A DNA stretch of 31,658 bases, taken from contig CAZOVB010000052.1 in the NCBI GenBank assembly GCA_964583095.1, forward strand, positions 1 through 31,658, in the 5' to 3' direction. Below are positions 14,667 through 22,376 of the stretch, piece after piece (positions within the stretch are counted from its first letter, which is position 1; every line of letters starts with the position of its first letter). The notes under the pieces were generated by a model. The model worked only from the letters and a program-made list of their open reading frames with translations, was not told the origin of the DNA and did not search any database. The DNA comes from CAZOVB01 sp964583095. GTDB lineage: Bacteria; Planctomycetota; Phycisphaerae; SM23-33. Both the position numbers and the translations under genes were made by a program.

Positions 14667-15002
14667 ATGCAGGATACACAAGCCCGGAAGCATCGCTGGT
14701 TGGACGTTTGGCCGGTCTCATCGCGGGCCCTGCGGGGCATGTGCTGGGGGCTGAGCCTCTTTGCCAGCATCGTCGTGACGTCGCTGCAGGTCTATCCAGC
14801 CCTGGCCGGACGGATCGTGCTGGGGATGATCGCCGCAGGTTTCCTGCTGTTTTCCATCGGGCGTGTTTCGATCAGCTCTGAACGTCGCGAGTCGGGCCAT
14901 GCCCAGCCCGATTTGGGCAAGCCCGGAAGGGTTTTCTATTGGCTCGGCTATGCGCTGATGTTTACCGGGGTCGCCCTGAGTGTCGTCATAGTTCTCGCCT
15001 GA
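14667..15002 (+). CDS. Small three-span membrane protein
   Basis: The product has 111 residues. I chose the ATG at 14667 because GGAGG lies six bases ahead. The same frame is open for over 130 codons upstream, but that part is antisense to the LigD-like gene. Membrane helices lie at about 24-42 (MCWGLSLFASIVVTSLQ), 46-66 (GRIVLGMIAAGFLLFSIG) and 90-111 (VFYWLGYALMFTGVALSVVIVLA), with a short polar loop between the last two. No catalytic or binding residues are evident. It is separated from the preceding LigD-like gene and reads the opposite way, so it has its own promoter, which I cannot place. Function unknown. Confidence 0.75.
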   Translation: MQDTQARKHRWLDVWPVSSRALRGMCWGLSLFASIVVTSLQVYPALAGRIVLGMIAAGFLLFSIGRVSISSERRESGHAQPDLGKPGRVFYWLGYALMFTGVALSVVIVLA

Positions 15003-15575
15003 GGGGCTGCCCGTCGGCGGGGTTCTGTCTTTGCACGGGACCGACTGCTCCGGGCAGATCGGGCGCTTTTCCTCAGGCCGGTGGGTGTTTTCCCCCCCCC
15101 GCGCGGTCTCCGCGGGGCCTCATTTCCCAGAGCCTGGCTGGTTTCTCCCAAGGCTCGGGCGCTTTGTCTCCGATCCAGTCGGTGGAGTCGCAAAAGAGGT
15201 CGATTGCACCCGCGGGGAAGTTTTCTGAAACAATACGCCCACTCCGGCGTTCTATCTGATGAAAGCCATCCAGGCTCGGGAACCATAATGCAAGAGGACA
15301 CAGACATGCTCACGGCCGAGGAACACAACCTGCCCGTGGAAGAACTCGCTGAGGCCCATCGACCGGACCGCCCGGAGTCTCCGGGTCCCGGCGGGACGAA
15401 CACGCGATGGGGGCAATTGCTGGATTCGGTTGAACTGCCAAGCCGTCGCTGGCTGGCCTGGGCCCACAGGGCAGGATAGAAGACCCCGGGGGGGCGGCTG
15501 AGCGCAAAGCTCTTGGGCCGAGAAAAGGGTTTCCACACAAGCATTCCACTACGCAAAGAGTTTGCCGCTGCGCAG
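15003..15575 (+). other. Sparse intergenic region with a possible small ORF and a hairpin
   Basis: Little coding evidence is visible here. A 7-bp GC hairpin (CCCCGCG at 15097-15103 and CGCGGGG at 15111-15117) about 95 bases after the membrane protein gene may terminate it. A frame from the ATG at 15306 to 15479 (57 residues, beginning MLTAEEHNLPVEELAEAHRP) is preceded by AAGAGGACACAGAC, a usable binding site. Its acidic Pro-rich sequence has no recognisable motif. The rest shows no RNA gene or repeat that I can identify. Confidence 0.35.
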
Positions 15576-15635
15576 AAAAAAACCGGGCCATCTGCCTGTC
15601 CCATCCGGAAGGGATGCAACAGGCAGATGGCCCGG
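15576..15635 (-). terminator. Strong intrinsic terminator after the rubredoxin gene
   Basis: Arms 15619-15635 and 15583-15599 pair over 17 bases without a mismatch, with a 19-base loop that itself can form a small stem. On the minus strand the stem is followed by seven T residues (15582-15576). It begins 22 bases after the rubredoxin stop, an almost ideal Rho-independent terminator. Confidence 0.9.
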
Positions 15636-15657
15636 GGAAACGTTTGCTCAGCGTTTC

Positions 15658-15816
15658 TCAGTCCATTGGCGAGAACTGATCTTTTTCCGCGCCGCACTCG
15701 GGGCAGACGTAGTCATCAGGCAGGTCTTCAAAGGCTGTCCCGGGCTCCACGCCGTTGTCGGGATCGCCCTTGGCCGGGTCGTAGATCCATCCGCAGACAT
15801 CGCATACGTACTTCAT
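15658..15816 (-). CDS. Rubredoxin
   Basis: The 52-residue product begins MKYVCDVCGWIYDPAKGDPD and ends with the YVCPECGAEKDQF pattern. The ATG at 15816 follows AAAGGAAAATGAA. Cys5, Cys8, Cys38 and Cys41 form the two CxxC loops that hold a single iron, and the hydrophobic VEPGTAFEDLPDDYVCP stretch is typical of the family. The length is normal for a small electron carrier. Rubredoxins pass electrons in the cytoplasm, for example to rubrerythrin, superoxide reductase or oxygen-reducing enzymes in anaerobes, so the host may live with little oxygen. It is 105 bases after pyrB, and a fair promoter (TTGCCT and CATAAT with 16 bases between) lies in that gap, so it may be expressed alone. The gene ends with a strong terminator. 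Confidence 0.95.
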   Translation of the reverse strand: MKYVCDVCGWIYDPAKGDPDNGVEPGTAFEDLPDDYVCPECGAEKDQFSPMD

Positions 15817-15875
15817 TTCATTTTCCTTTCGAGCTGGGTCATCAGGGTCGCAGATTCGCTTATGCCTCGCCAGAG

Positions 15876-15903
15876 ATTATGCAGATTCCCGCCGGGGAGG
15901 CAA
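15876..15903 (-). promoter_or_regulatory. Possible sigma-70 promoter of the rubredoxin gene
   Basis: On the minus strand TTGCCT (15903-15898) and CATAAT (15881-15876) are 16 bases apart. The rubredoxin start codon is 60 bases further on. The boxes match four and five positions of the consensus. Confidence 0.45.
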
Positions 15904-15921
15904 GCCTTTCGTGTTTGCGTC

Positions 15922-16917
15922 TCACGGCCGGGCCTGGTTGACCAGGTACAGAACGGCCATGCGGATGGCCAGCCCGTTGGTCACCTGTCCCAAGATGCAA
16001 CTGTTCTTGCCGTCGGCGACCTGGGATGTGATTTCCACCCCGCGGTTGATCGGTCCAGGATGCATGATCAGCACGTCCTTTCGGCAGCGGGCCAGGCGGG
16101 AAGCGTCCAGCCCGTAGAGACCGTGGTACTCCCGGAGAGAAGGAAACAGGCTCCCGCTGAATCGCTCGAACTGGATCCGGAGCATGTTGATCACGTCCAC
16201 CTCGCCCAGGATATCATCGAGGCTGTGGCTGATCCGGCAGCCCATGTCGGTGATGGCCGAGGGTACCAGCGTGGGCGGACCGACGACGATGACCTCGGCC
16301 CCGAGCTTCTGGAGTCCCAGGATGTTGCTCCGGGCCACCCGCGAATGGGCAATGTCGCCGACGATCGCGACCTTGAGACCCGAGATCTGCCCGAGCCTGC
16401 GGCGGATGGTGTAGATGTCCAGCAGGGCCTGGGTGGGATGCTCGTGCCGGCCGTCGCCGGCGTTGATAATCGAACTGCGAACGTTCCGGGCGACCATGTG
16501 CGGAGAGCCCGATTGGCCGTGACGTATTACGAAGAGATCCACGCCCATCGCTTCGATATTCCGGACCGTGTCCAGCGTGGTTTCCCCCTTGGAGACACTG
16601 GAACCCCGCGAGGTGAAGATCAGCGTGTCGGCTGAGAGTCGGCTGGCCGCCAGCTCGAAGCTCATTCGCGTGCGGGTCGAGTCTTCGAAAAACAGCAGGG
16701 CGACCACTTTGCCCTGCAGGGCGGGCACCTTCTTGATCGACCGGGTGGAGACTTCTTCGAATCCCTCGGCGCTGTCGAGCAGGAATTCCAGCTCCCATGC
16801 CGACAGGTCGTCGAGCCCCACCAGGTCCTTGCGCGTCCAGAGTTTCCGGTCGGCGTGGGCATCCTGGCCGGGTTCAGTCGGTCTGCTTTTCGATGATGAA
16901 GACGCCTTCGGTGTCAT
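15922..16917 (-). CDS. pyrB: Aspartate carbamoyltransferase catalytic subunit
   Basis: The product has 331 residues and catalyses carbamoyl phosphate plus aspartate to N-carbamoyl-aspartate, the first committed step of pyrimidine synthesis in the cytoplasm. The carbamoyl-phosphate site S80-T-R-T-R84, the loop RGSSVSKGE with Lys110, HEHPTQALLD (158-167) and the C-terminal HPGPINRGVEI are all intact. Residues 1-25 are a charged, poorly conserved extension before the usual fold. The ATG at 16917 lies inside the 3' end of pyrR, overlapping it by 44 bases, which indicates translational coupling. No pyrI-like regulatory gene is present, and no pyrC follows, so this is a short pyrR-pyrB pair. Confidence 0.96.
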   Translation of the reverse strand: MTPKASSSSKSRPTEPGQDAHADRKLWTRKDLVGLDDLSAWELEFLLDSAEGFEEVSTRSIKKVPALQGKVVALLFFEDSTRTRMSFELAASRLSADTLIFTSRGSSVSKGETTLDTVRNIEAMGVDLFVIRHGQSGSPHMVARNVRSSIINAGDGRHEHPTQALLDIYTIRRRLGQISGLKVAIVGDIAHSRVARSNILGLQKLGAEVIVVGPPTLVPSAITDMGCRISHSLDDILGEVDVINMLRIQFERFSGSLFPSLREYHGLYGLDASRLARCRKDVLIMHPGPINRGVEITSQVADGKNSCILGQVTNGLAIRMAVLYLVNQARP

Positions 16918-17413
16918 CGTTTTCCTTCAGTCTGACTTGCACGCGCTGGGTGGGTTCCACGATCGCGCGATGCCCGACGTAGTCGGGGGCGATGGGAAGC
17001 TGCCGGCCTCCCCGATCGATCAGGACGGCCAGGCGTATCACGCGGGGCCGGCCGAAATCATGGATGGCATCCAGGGCGGCGCGGATGCTCCTGCCCGTCT
17101 CGATGACGTCATCGACCAGCAGGACCCAGCGGTCGTCGATGTCGAAATCGATTTCCGTTGCCCGGACCAGCGGAACGCCTCGCCGGCGGGAGAGGTCGTC
17201 GCGGTAGAGGGTGATATCCAGTACGCCCATTTCCACTTCAAGCGACGGGTGCCGGCTCTGGAGCCGGGCCAGGAGCCTGCGGGCGAGGGATTCCCCACGG
17301 GTCCGGATGCCGATGATCGCGACCTCCTGCTTGTCGCCGATGGCCGAGGCAACAATCTCGCAGAGGCGGTCGACCGCCTGGGCTACCTGTTTTTCGTCGA
17401 GGATCTTGTTCAT
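16874..17413 (-). CDS. pyrR: Pyrimidine operon regulator PyrR
   Basis: The product has 179 residues and belongs to the PyrR family of type I phosphoribosyltransferases. It binds pyr mRNA in the presence of UMP or UTP, and in many bacteria it also has uracil phosphoribosyltransferase activity. The start of the fold is NKILDEKQVAQAVDRLCE, the family motif IIGIRTRGESLARRL is at 33-47, YRDDLSRR at 70-77, the PRPP-binding loop VLLVDDVIETGRS at 97-109, and RVIRLAVLIDRGGRQLPIAPDYVG follows, as in the Bacillus protein. I use the ATG at 17413 because it matches the length of the family. A further ATG about 70 bases upstream would add residues not seen in homologues, and neither start has a good ribosome binding site. 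It overlaps pyrB by 44 bases, so the two are one transcription unit. Confidence 0.95.
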   Translation of the reverse strand: MNKILDEKQVAQAVDRLCEIVASAIGDKQEVAIIGIRTRGESLARRLLARLQSRHPSLEVEMGVLDITLYRDDLSRRRGVPLVRATEIDFDIDDRWVLLVDDVIETGRSIRAALDAIHDFGRPRVIRLAVLIDRGGRQLPIAPDYVGHRAIVEPTQRVQVRLKENDDTEGVFIIEKQTD

Positions 17414-17578
17414 CTGCGGCGAACCGGAACCTTCCTGAGCTGTCTGAATACTTCTGTGCGGATCGTACTCCAGAGTCTCCATGGACCGCAAGACCAAAGG
17501 CGGCCAATCCGATGTTATCCCGGAGCCTGAAAGGGCTTTTCGTGAATTCCCACCGGATCCCAGCTTCCGAGGACTGCC

Positions 17579-18703
17579 ATGCCGGATCGTTATTCCTACA
17601 AGGCGCTTTGTCTTTTCGTCCTGCTTTGGGCCCCATCGCTGCCGGCCCAGCAGGAGCAGCAAAGCCAGGTCGTCTATTACCAGGTCACCTACAGCTCAGG
17701 GGACGTGCGCGACCGTTTCTCCCCACCGGAGACCAACGAGGGCATCGCCTCGGTGGTCCGCATTGCCCGACTGGATGTTCCGATCCCCAAGCACACGATG
17801 GTCTCCACCGAGGTGGGGGTGGTGGTCTACAACCAGCCCAGGGTCTATCGGAACGATATGAAGTGGAACGGCAAAGGCTGGGTTCTGGCCCACGAGCCGG
17901 CCGGGGATGAAATCGACGCCGAGAAGGAACTGGCCAAGGCGTTGCTGTCCGAGTCGCGTCGCATCCTGGCCGAGCAGAGCCGAACCGGCCAGGAACTTGA
18001 CGAGGCCCATGCATCGCGGAAGGACTTCCAGACCCTCCGAAAGGAAACCCGAAGCGCCGAGGCCCTCCAGGCGCTGGACCGACAGGAGGCGCAACTGGAC
18101 AAGCGCATCGAGACTCTCCAGGAGCGGATGGAGCAGCTGGAGAAAGCTTCCGAAGCTTTTGACCAGCAGGCCCGGCGGCTCCTCGATCCGATCGGCAAAG
18201 TCTCCCCGCCGGACGGCCAGGCCCCTCCCCGCGCCGCCTGGGGCGTGGCGAAGCCGCTGGCAGCGCGAAAGGTCCGCCCCTATCGGATGCAGCTTTGGCC
18301 GCTTCCGCCAGGCCGGGGGCAGCGAAGCTACCGGGTGAGCATTGCCCACACCGCGGGCGGATTGCTCGGGTCCTTCTGCTATGTCGTCTACGCCGACACC
18401 GACCAGGACGGCAAACCCGACAAAATGGTCGGTGCCTCGCCGTTGGTGGTCTGTGACAGGCCCGGCCAGTGGTCCACCTGGACGTTCCAGGACAGTCACC
18501 CCCGTCTGTTCGTGGGTAATACCTGGCCCGACGCGCGGGCTTCGGTCTATGCCGGGCACATCAGCAAGGACAGCCGCGGGCGCAACTGGCACGGCCTGGG
18601 CGGGGAAGTCTGGGTTTCAGGCTTTTTTGGCGGAGTGCCCGAGCGGACCTTCTCACCGTATATCACGAACCTTCGCGTTGAGCTGGTGGCTCCCGACCAA
18701 TAG
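17579..18703 (+). CDS. Secreted coiled-coil protein of unknown function
   Basis: The product has 374 residues. The ATG at 17579 is preceded by CCGAGGACTGCC. A signal peptide (about residues 1-24, KALCLFVLLWAPSLPAQQ) indicates export. Residues 30-100 form a beta-rich region (VVYYQVTYSSGDVRDRFSPP, then IPKHTMVSTEVGVVVYNQPRVYRND). Residues about 118-200 are a long charged coiled coil (ILAEQSRTGQELDEAHASRK and LDRQEAQLDKRIETLQERME). The C-terminal 150 residues contain a calcium-like loop (YADTDQDGKPDKMVG), DARASVYAGHISKDSRGRNW and WVSGFFGGVPERTFSP, and fold like a beta-sandwich domain. The DxDxDGxxD pattern may bind calcium. The family is not known to me. It reads away from pyrR, with about 165 bases between the two starts. 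Confidence 0.88.
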   Translation: MPDRYSYKALCLFVLLWAPSLPAQQEQQSQVVYYQVTYSSGDVRDRFSPPETNEGIASVVRIARLDVPIPKHTMVSTEVGVVVYNQPRVYRNDMKWNGKGWVLAHEPAGDEIDAEKELAKALLSESRRILAEQSRTGQELDEAHASRKDFQTLRKETRSAEALQALDRQEAQLDKRIETLQERMEQLEKASEAFDQQARRLLDPIGKVSPPDGQAPPRAAWGVAKPLAARKVRPYRMQLWPLPPGRGQRSYRVSIAHTAGGLLGSFCYVVYADTDQDGKPDKMVGASPLVVCDRPGQWSTWTFQDSHPRLFVGNTWPDARASVYAGHISKDSRGRNWHGLGGEVWVSGFFGGVPERTFSPYITNLRVELVAPDQ

Positions 18704-18724
18704 CAGCTTCTGGCTCTGAGGGGT

Positions 18725-19741
18725 CTACTTGCGAGCCTGCCCGCGATCCAACAGCAGCGTCGGCAGGGCTTGGAGCACGCCAACGGGCTTGTAGAGGGAC
18801 TCCACCTCGCCCCGACAGTTGTACCAGCAAGCTTTGCAGGGGTTGCTGCCAGAGGCCTGCCGCAGTTTTGCGTGGATGACCGAAGCACTGTCGCTGAACA
18901 AGTTTGCCACGGGGCGGTCCTTGTTTTCGACACAGATGGCGACATCCCCGGCCGAGTCGATATTGAAAAACGCCTTGCCCGCCCGGCAGTCCGGGACGCC
19001 CCCGCTGAGGAAGTCGTCGAATCGCGCCAGGTACTGCGGGTTGGACAGGAAGTTCGAATGCTTGCGACGCAGGGCCAGCAGTCGCCTGCCCACGGTGTCT
19101 CCGCGGTGCACGTGGGCCTTGGAACCGGTCTTGAGTTGTCCGTAAGGCTGGACCATGAAGTATGCGCTGCGATCCGCGGCCATCTCCAGCAGCCTGGGGA
19201 TGTCGGGCAGGTTGTCTTCCATCAGGACGCACATGACATTGACGCGTTGCCAGGGATGTACGCGGGCCTGGCCGAGCAGCTCGACCGCCCTCCAGGCGTT
19301 TTCCCACGCGCCGGGCATTCCCCGCTTGGCATCGTGTTTTTCCGGGTCGGCATAGTCGATGCTTACCGAGGCGCCCCAGAGGCCGGCCTGCATGATCTGA
19401 CCGGCGACCTTGGGCGTTACGAACCATCCGTTGGTGGTCACGAAGGGGAAGTGGTGTTTTCCCACGGCCCGGATGATCTCGGGCAGATCGGTCCGAAGCA
19501 GGGGTTCTCCGCCGGCCAGGCTGATCAACAGCGACCCGAACGATGCCAGCTTGTCCGATGCCCGGGCGTACTGTTCGGGGCTTGGTTCGTCTTGCCTGCC
19601 CAGCGGATCCCGCCAGTAATGGCAGAAACGGCAGCGGAAGTTGCAGCGATAGGTAACCTGCCAGGCACACCAGAGCGGGTGCCGGGAGGTCCAGGACCGG
19701 AAAAGCCGCCATTTCTTGGTTGTTGCGGGAAGCAAAGGCAT
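18725..19741 (-). CDS. Radical SAM protein with C-terminal SPASM-like cysteines
   Basis: The product has 338 residues. It has the CxxxCxxC iron-sulfur motif C33-N-F-R-C37-R-F-C40 early in the protein, then SFGSLLISLAGGEPLLR, the glycine-rich GGE motif that contacts SAM. The C-terminal part has more cysteines (PDCRAGKAFFNIDSAGDVAIC, then NPCKACWYNC) with spacing typical of a SPASM or twitch domain that binds extra Fe-S clusters. Such enzymes modify peptides, proteins or small molecules by radical chemistry. A second radical SAM gene lies 69 bases upstream on the same strand, so the pair is likely cotranscribed. No short precursor peptide gene was seen next to them. The substrate cannot be told. 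Confidence 0.93.
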   Translation of the reverse strand: MPLLPATTKKWRLFRSWTSRHPLWCAWQVTYRCNFRCRFCHYWRDPLGRQDEPSPEQYARASDKLASFGSLLISLAGGEPLLRTDLPEIIRAVGKHHFPFVTTNGWFVTPKVAGQIMQAGLWGASVSIDYADPEKHDAKRGMPGAWENAWRAVELLGQARVHPWQRVNVMCVLMEDNLPDIPRLLEMAADRSAYFMVQPYGQLKTGSKAHVHRGDTVGRRLLALRRKHSNFLSNPQYLARFDDFLSGGVPDCRAGKAFFNIDSAGDVAICVENKDRPVANLFSDSASVIHAKLRQASGSNPCKACWYNCRGEVESLYKPVGVLQALPTLLLDRGQARK

Positions 19742-19810
19742 CCTCCAAGGCTCACGCCAACTCTAGACACCCGAGGAGCCGATTGCAATGCCGACTCGGC
19801 CGAAATGCGC

Positions 19811-21139
19811 TTATTGCTTGCGCCGACTGCGGTTGAGGAGCTTGCGGAGCAGGCGCCTCCGGTCGGATACGAGCAGATCGGGCAGCTTGCGGTAAATGCT
19901 GTCGATGAGCTTGCCCGGCAGCGTGGGCATATCGAGTATGCTTCTCTGCTCCCAGTAGCCGGTGAGGTCGTGGCCGCTGATCCAGCCGTTTTCGGTGCAC
20001 AGCTCGGCCGATCGGGTCCCGGCCAGGGGGTAGAAAACCTTGGGCCGGAGGTCTCGAATGTCCAGTCGAGCAAGCAGATCGAGCGTTTCCTCGATGGTGA
20101 TTTCCGTCTCGTAAGGAGCTCCGATGAACACATCGGCAGAGATCTCGATCTCGGCCTGGTTGAGCATCTCGACGGACTCGGCGATCTGCTCCCTGCTTGT
20201 CTGCATGGTGAGGATCTCGTTGCGGACGAAATCGCTTCCGCAACCGATCTGGGTATGAACCCGGGTGCAGTTGGCCCGGGCCAGCAGGGAAACGATCGAG
20301 GGGGTCAGGGCATTGAGACGTACATGGCAGGTCATATCGAGCCCGCAGGCCCGGGGGTACTGCCCGGCGAACTCCTCCAGCCACGCTTGGTCCATGGCAA
20401 AGGCATGATTCAGAAAGACCACGCGGCGGGCCGCGGGGTAGGTCGCGACGGTTTCGATGATTTCCTCGATCAGGTCTTCCACGTCGCGTCGCTTGACGAA
20501 CTGCCTGCTCTGGGGGTACAGGTCCAGGTACCAGTCATTGATGCAGTAGGCGCACCATTGCGGACAGCCCAGCACAGCCGAGAAGGGCAACTCGCCGCTC
20601 TGCTGGACCTGCTCAGCGGTCTGGAAGATCAAACGGTCGGCGAAGGGCAGATTCTCCCAGTCGGGAGGCTCCCGGGTCAGGGGTGCGCGGAGGAGATGCC
20701 CGTCCATGCGACTCCAGAGGCCCGGGATGTCCGGGTCGGGTTCTTGTGAGTCCTGGCTCTGGAGGAAGCGGCAGGCGGCCCGGGGATAGGGGCCTCGGAT
20801 CAGTGCGGCAACTCCGGGAATGCTGATGGCCCTTGCGGATCTGCATGTGGCATACTGACCTGCGGCCAGGACGGGAAGCTGATACTTCTCGGCAATGGTC
20901 ACCAGGTTGCGCCGTGCCCAGTGATAGGTGCGGGTATTCAGGTCGGCCAGGATCCACTGAGGCCTGCGGTGGATGATCGCCCGGTGGAGTTTTCGGGGTT
21001 GATGCCCGGCCAGGGCTTCCAGGTGGACCTCCATCCCCTCCTGCTTGAGCAGGGCCGAGAGAACCCCCAGCGACTGGTTGAAGACCGGCAGGCCTTGCTT
21101 GTCGCGCGGATCGAGAAATTGCAGCAACAGTACTCGCAT
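19811..21139 (-). CDS. B12-binding-type radical SAM protein
   Basis: The product has 442 residues. I chose the ATG at 21139 behind TATCAGGAGTCCG, not a start about 210 bases further upstream. The N-terminal 130 residues begin MRVLLLQFLDPRDKQGLPVF and GVLSALLKQEGMEVHLEALA, with a Rossmann-like pattern as in B12-binding radical SAM proteins. The typical DxHxxG cobalamin motif is not visible, so this domain may be degenerate. The radical SAM motif is C192-P-Q-W-C196-A-Y-C199, followed by VVFLNHAFAMD and TCHVRLNALTPSIVSLLARANCTRVHTQIGCGSD. The basic C-terminus (KLPDLLVSDRRRLLRKLLNRSRRKQ) may bind a nucleic acid or phospholipid. It is 97 bases after the histidine kinase and 69 bases ahead of the second radical SAM gene. 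The substrate is unknown. Confidence 0.92.
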   Translation of the reverse strand: MRVLLLQFLDPRDKQGLPVFNQSLGVLSALLKQEGMEVHLEALAGHQPRKLHRAIIHRRPQWILADLNTRTYHWARRNLVTIAEKYQLPVLAAGQYATCRSARAISIPGVAALIRGPYPRAACRFLQSQDSQEPDPDIPGLWSRMDGHLLRAPLTREPPDWENLPFADRLIFQTAEQVQQSGELPFSAVLGCPQWCAYCINDWYLDLYPQSRQFVKRRDVEDLIEEIIETVATYPAARRVVFLNHAFAMDQAWLEEFAGQYPRACGLDMTCHVRLNALTPSIVSLLARANCTRVHTQIGCGSDFVRNEILTMQTSREQIAESVEMLNQAEIEISADVFIGAPYETEITIEETLDLLARLDIRDLRPKVFYPLAGTRSAELCTENGWISGHDLTGYWEQRSILDMPTLPGKLIDSIYRKLPDLLVSDRRRLLRKLLNRSRRKQ

Positions 21140-21213
21140 CGGACTCCTGATATCCGCTCTGCCCGCCCGGGCGAGGGCGTCTGCGTCGGCGGTCAGCGGG
21201 GGCCTCAACCCGG

Positions 21214-21237
21214 ACAAGGCCCGGGCCGGGGCCTTGT
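21214..21237 (-). terminator. Hairpin at the end of the histidine kinase gene
   Basis: ACAAGGCCC (21214-21222) and GGGCCTTGT (21229-21237) form a perfect 9-bp stem with a 6-base loop, starting at the kinase stop codon. There is no T tract, so it may weaken rather than stop transcription into the radical SAM genes. Confidence 0.35.
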
Positions 21238-22340
21238 CACTCCTGCAGGTGGGTGGGCATGGGGAAGCGGAGGACAAACCGTGTCCCGTCCCCGGGGCTG
21301 GATTCCACGTTGATGGTTCCACCCATTTCCAGGACCTTGCCGTGAACAATGCTCAGCCCCAGGCCGGGATTGCCCTGATCTCCCCCGGCCAACAGGCCCT
21401 TGGTGGTGAAAAACGGTTCGAACACCTGGGAAAGATACTTCTCTTCGATCCCCACTCCGCTGTCGGCGAAGGACAGTTCCACCAGTTTGTCCTTCTCCAG
21501 CGAGCGGAGCGAAAGTTCGATTCGCCCTCCTTGGGCCATGGCTTCTTCGGCATTGCTGAGCAACTGGCCCAGAACCTGGTGCATGTAATTGGCTTCGACG
21601 GGGATTACCGGCACCGGCTGGACGTCCAGGACCAGCTCGATGTCCTTTTCGGCCAGGGGCCTTTCCACCAGGTGAGAGAAGGTCAGCACCACTTCGGTCA
21701 GATCGGCCAGATCCGGTTGGAGCGATTCGTGCTTTGTGAAGCTCAGCAGCGACTGGGTAATCCGCGAAGCCCGTGAGGCCGCCTCGGCTGTCATCTGCAG
21801 GGCGCGTTTCATCGCGACGGTATCGCCGCTGGTCAGTGCGTAGTCGACGAAGGTGGCCACTCCCCCCAGGATGTTGTTGAAGTGGTGGGCGACGCCTCCG
21901 GCCAGGGTGCCCAGCGAAGCCATCTTCTCCGCCTGGGCCAGGCGCTCGGTCAGGTCTCTTCCGGCGGTATTGTCGACGATCCAGGCAGCGACGTTGGCGG
22001 GCGTGTTCTCCGGGGCTTCCATTCGCACCAGGTCCACCACCAGGTGTCGGTGGCTGGGCCCGGTGGGAAGCTGTACCTGCAACTGCTCGCGCGGACAGCC
22101 TTCCAGGGCGCGGTGGAACGCTTCGGAAAGCTGCCGGCCCGGTTCGGTCTCCAGCAATTGCTCCAGCGGGAGGCCCGGAAGGTCGTCCTGCTTAAGGTCA
22201 AGCACCGTCGAGGCGGCAGGGTTTGCGTAGATGACCTCGCCCTGGGCATTGAAAACCAGCACGCCCGCGGCGGACTGATCAAGCAGCGCTTCGTGGAAAC
22301 ACTCGGGCAGGGATGCGGGTTGCATGGGCTCTTCGTTCAT
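21237..22340 (-). CDS. Orphan PAS-domain sensor histidine kinase
   Basis: The product has 367 residues. It starts at the ATG at 22340, behind GAGGCCC; the TTG at 22352 is less likely. A PAS domain spans about residues 15-125 (AAGVLVFNAQGEVIYANPAAS), followed by the H box LGTLAGGVAHHFNNILGG with phospho-accepting His152, then the catalytic ATPase domain with the N box QLLSNAEEA (Asn263), the G1 motif DSGVGIE at 293-299, FEPFFTTK at 307-314 and G2 GLGLSIVHG at 326-334. There is no membrane helix, so it is a cytoplasmic NtrB-like kinase. No response regulator gene is adjacent, so it is an orphan. It follows a lipoprotein gene by 36 bases. Confidence 0.94.
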   Translation of the reverse strand: MNEEPMQPASLPECFHEALLDQSAAGVLVFNAQGEVIYANPAASTVLDLKQDDLPGLPLEQLLETEPGRQLSEAFHRALEGCPREQLQVQLPTGPSHRHLVVDLVRMEAPENTPANVAAWIVDNTAGRDLTERLAQAEKMASLGTLAGGVAHHFNNILGGVATFVDYALTSGDTVAMKRALQMTAEAASRASRITQSLLSFTKHESLQPDLADLTEVVLTFSHLVERPLAEKDIELVLDVQPVPVIPVEANYMHQVLGQLLSNAEEAMAQGGRIELSLRSLEKDKLVELSFADSGVGIEEKYLSQVFEPFFTTKGLLAGGDQGNPGLGLSIVHGKVLEMGGTINVESSPGDGTRFVLRFPMPTHLQE

Positions 22341-22376
22341 GGGCCTCGGCAAAGGCGTTGGTTCTGCTCTCAGGGC

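Noticed and set aside
15003..15657. tRNA or structured RNA in the long spacer before the rubredoxin
   Set aside because: The only strong structure is the rubredoxin terminator; no cloverleaf or conserved RNA motif was visible.
17414..17578. PyrR-binding leader before pyrR
   Set aside because: I could not find a convincing copy of the PyrR RNA binding loop or an antiterminator and terminator pair in this spacer.
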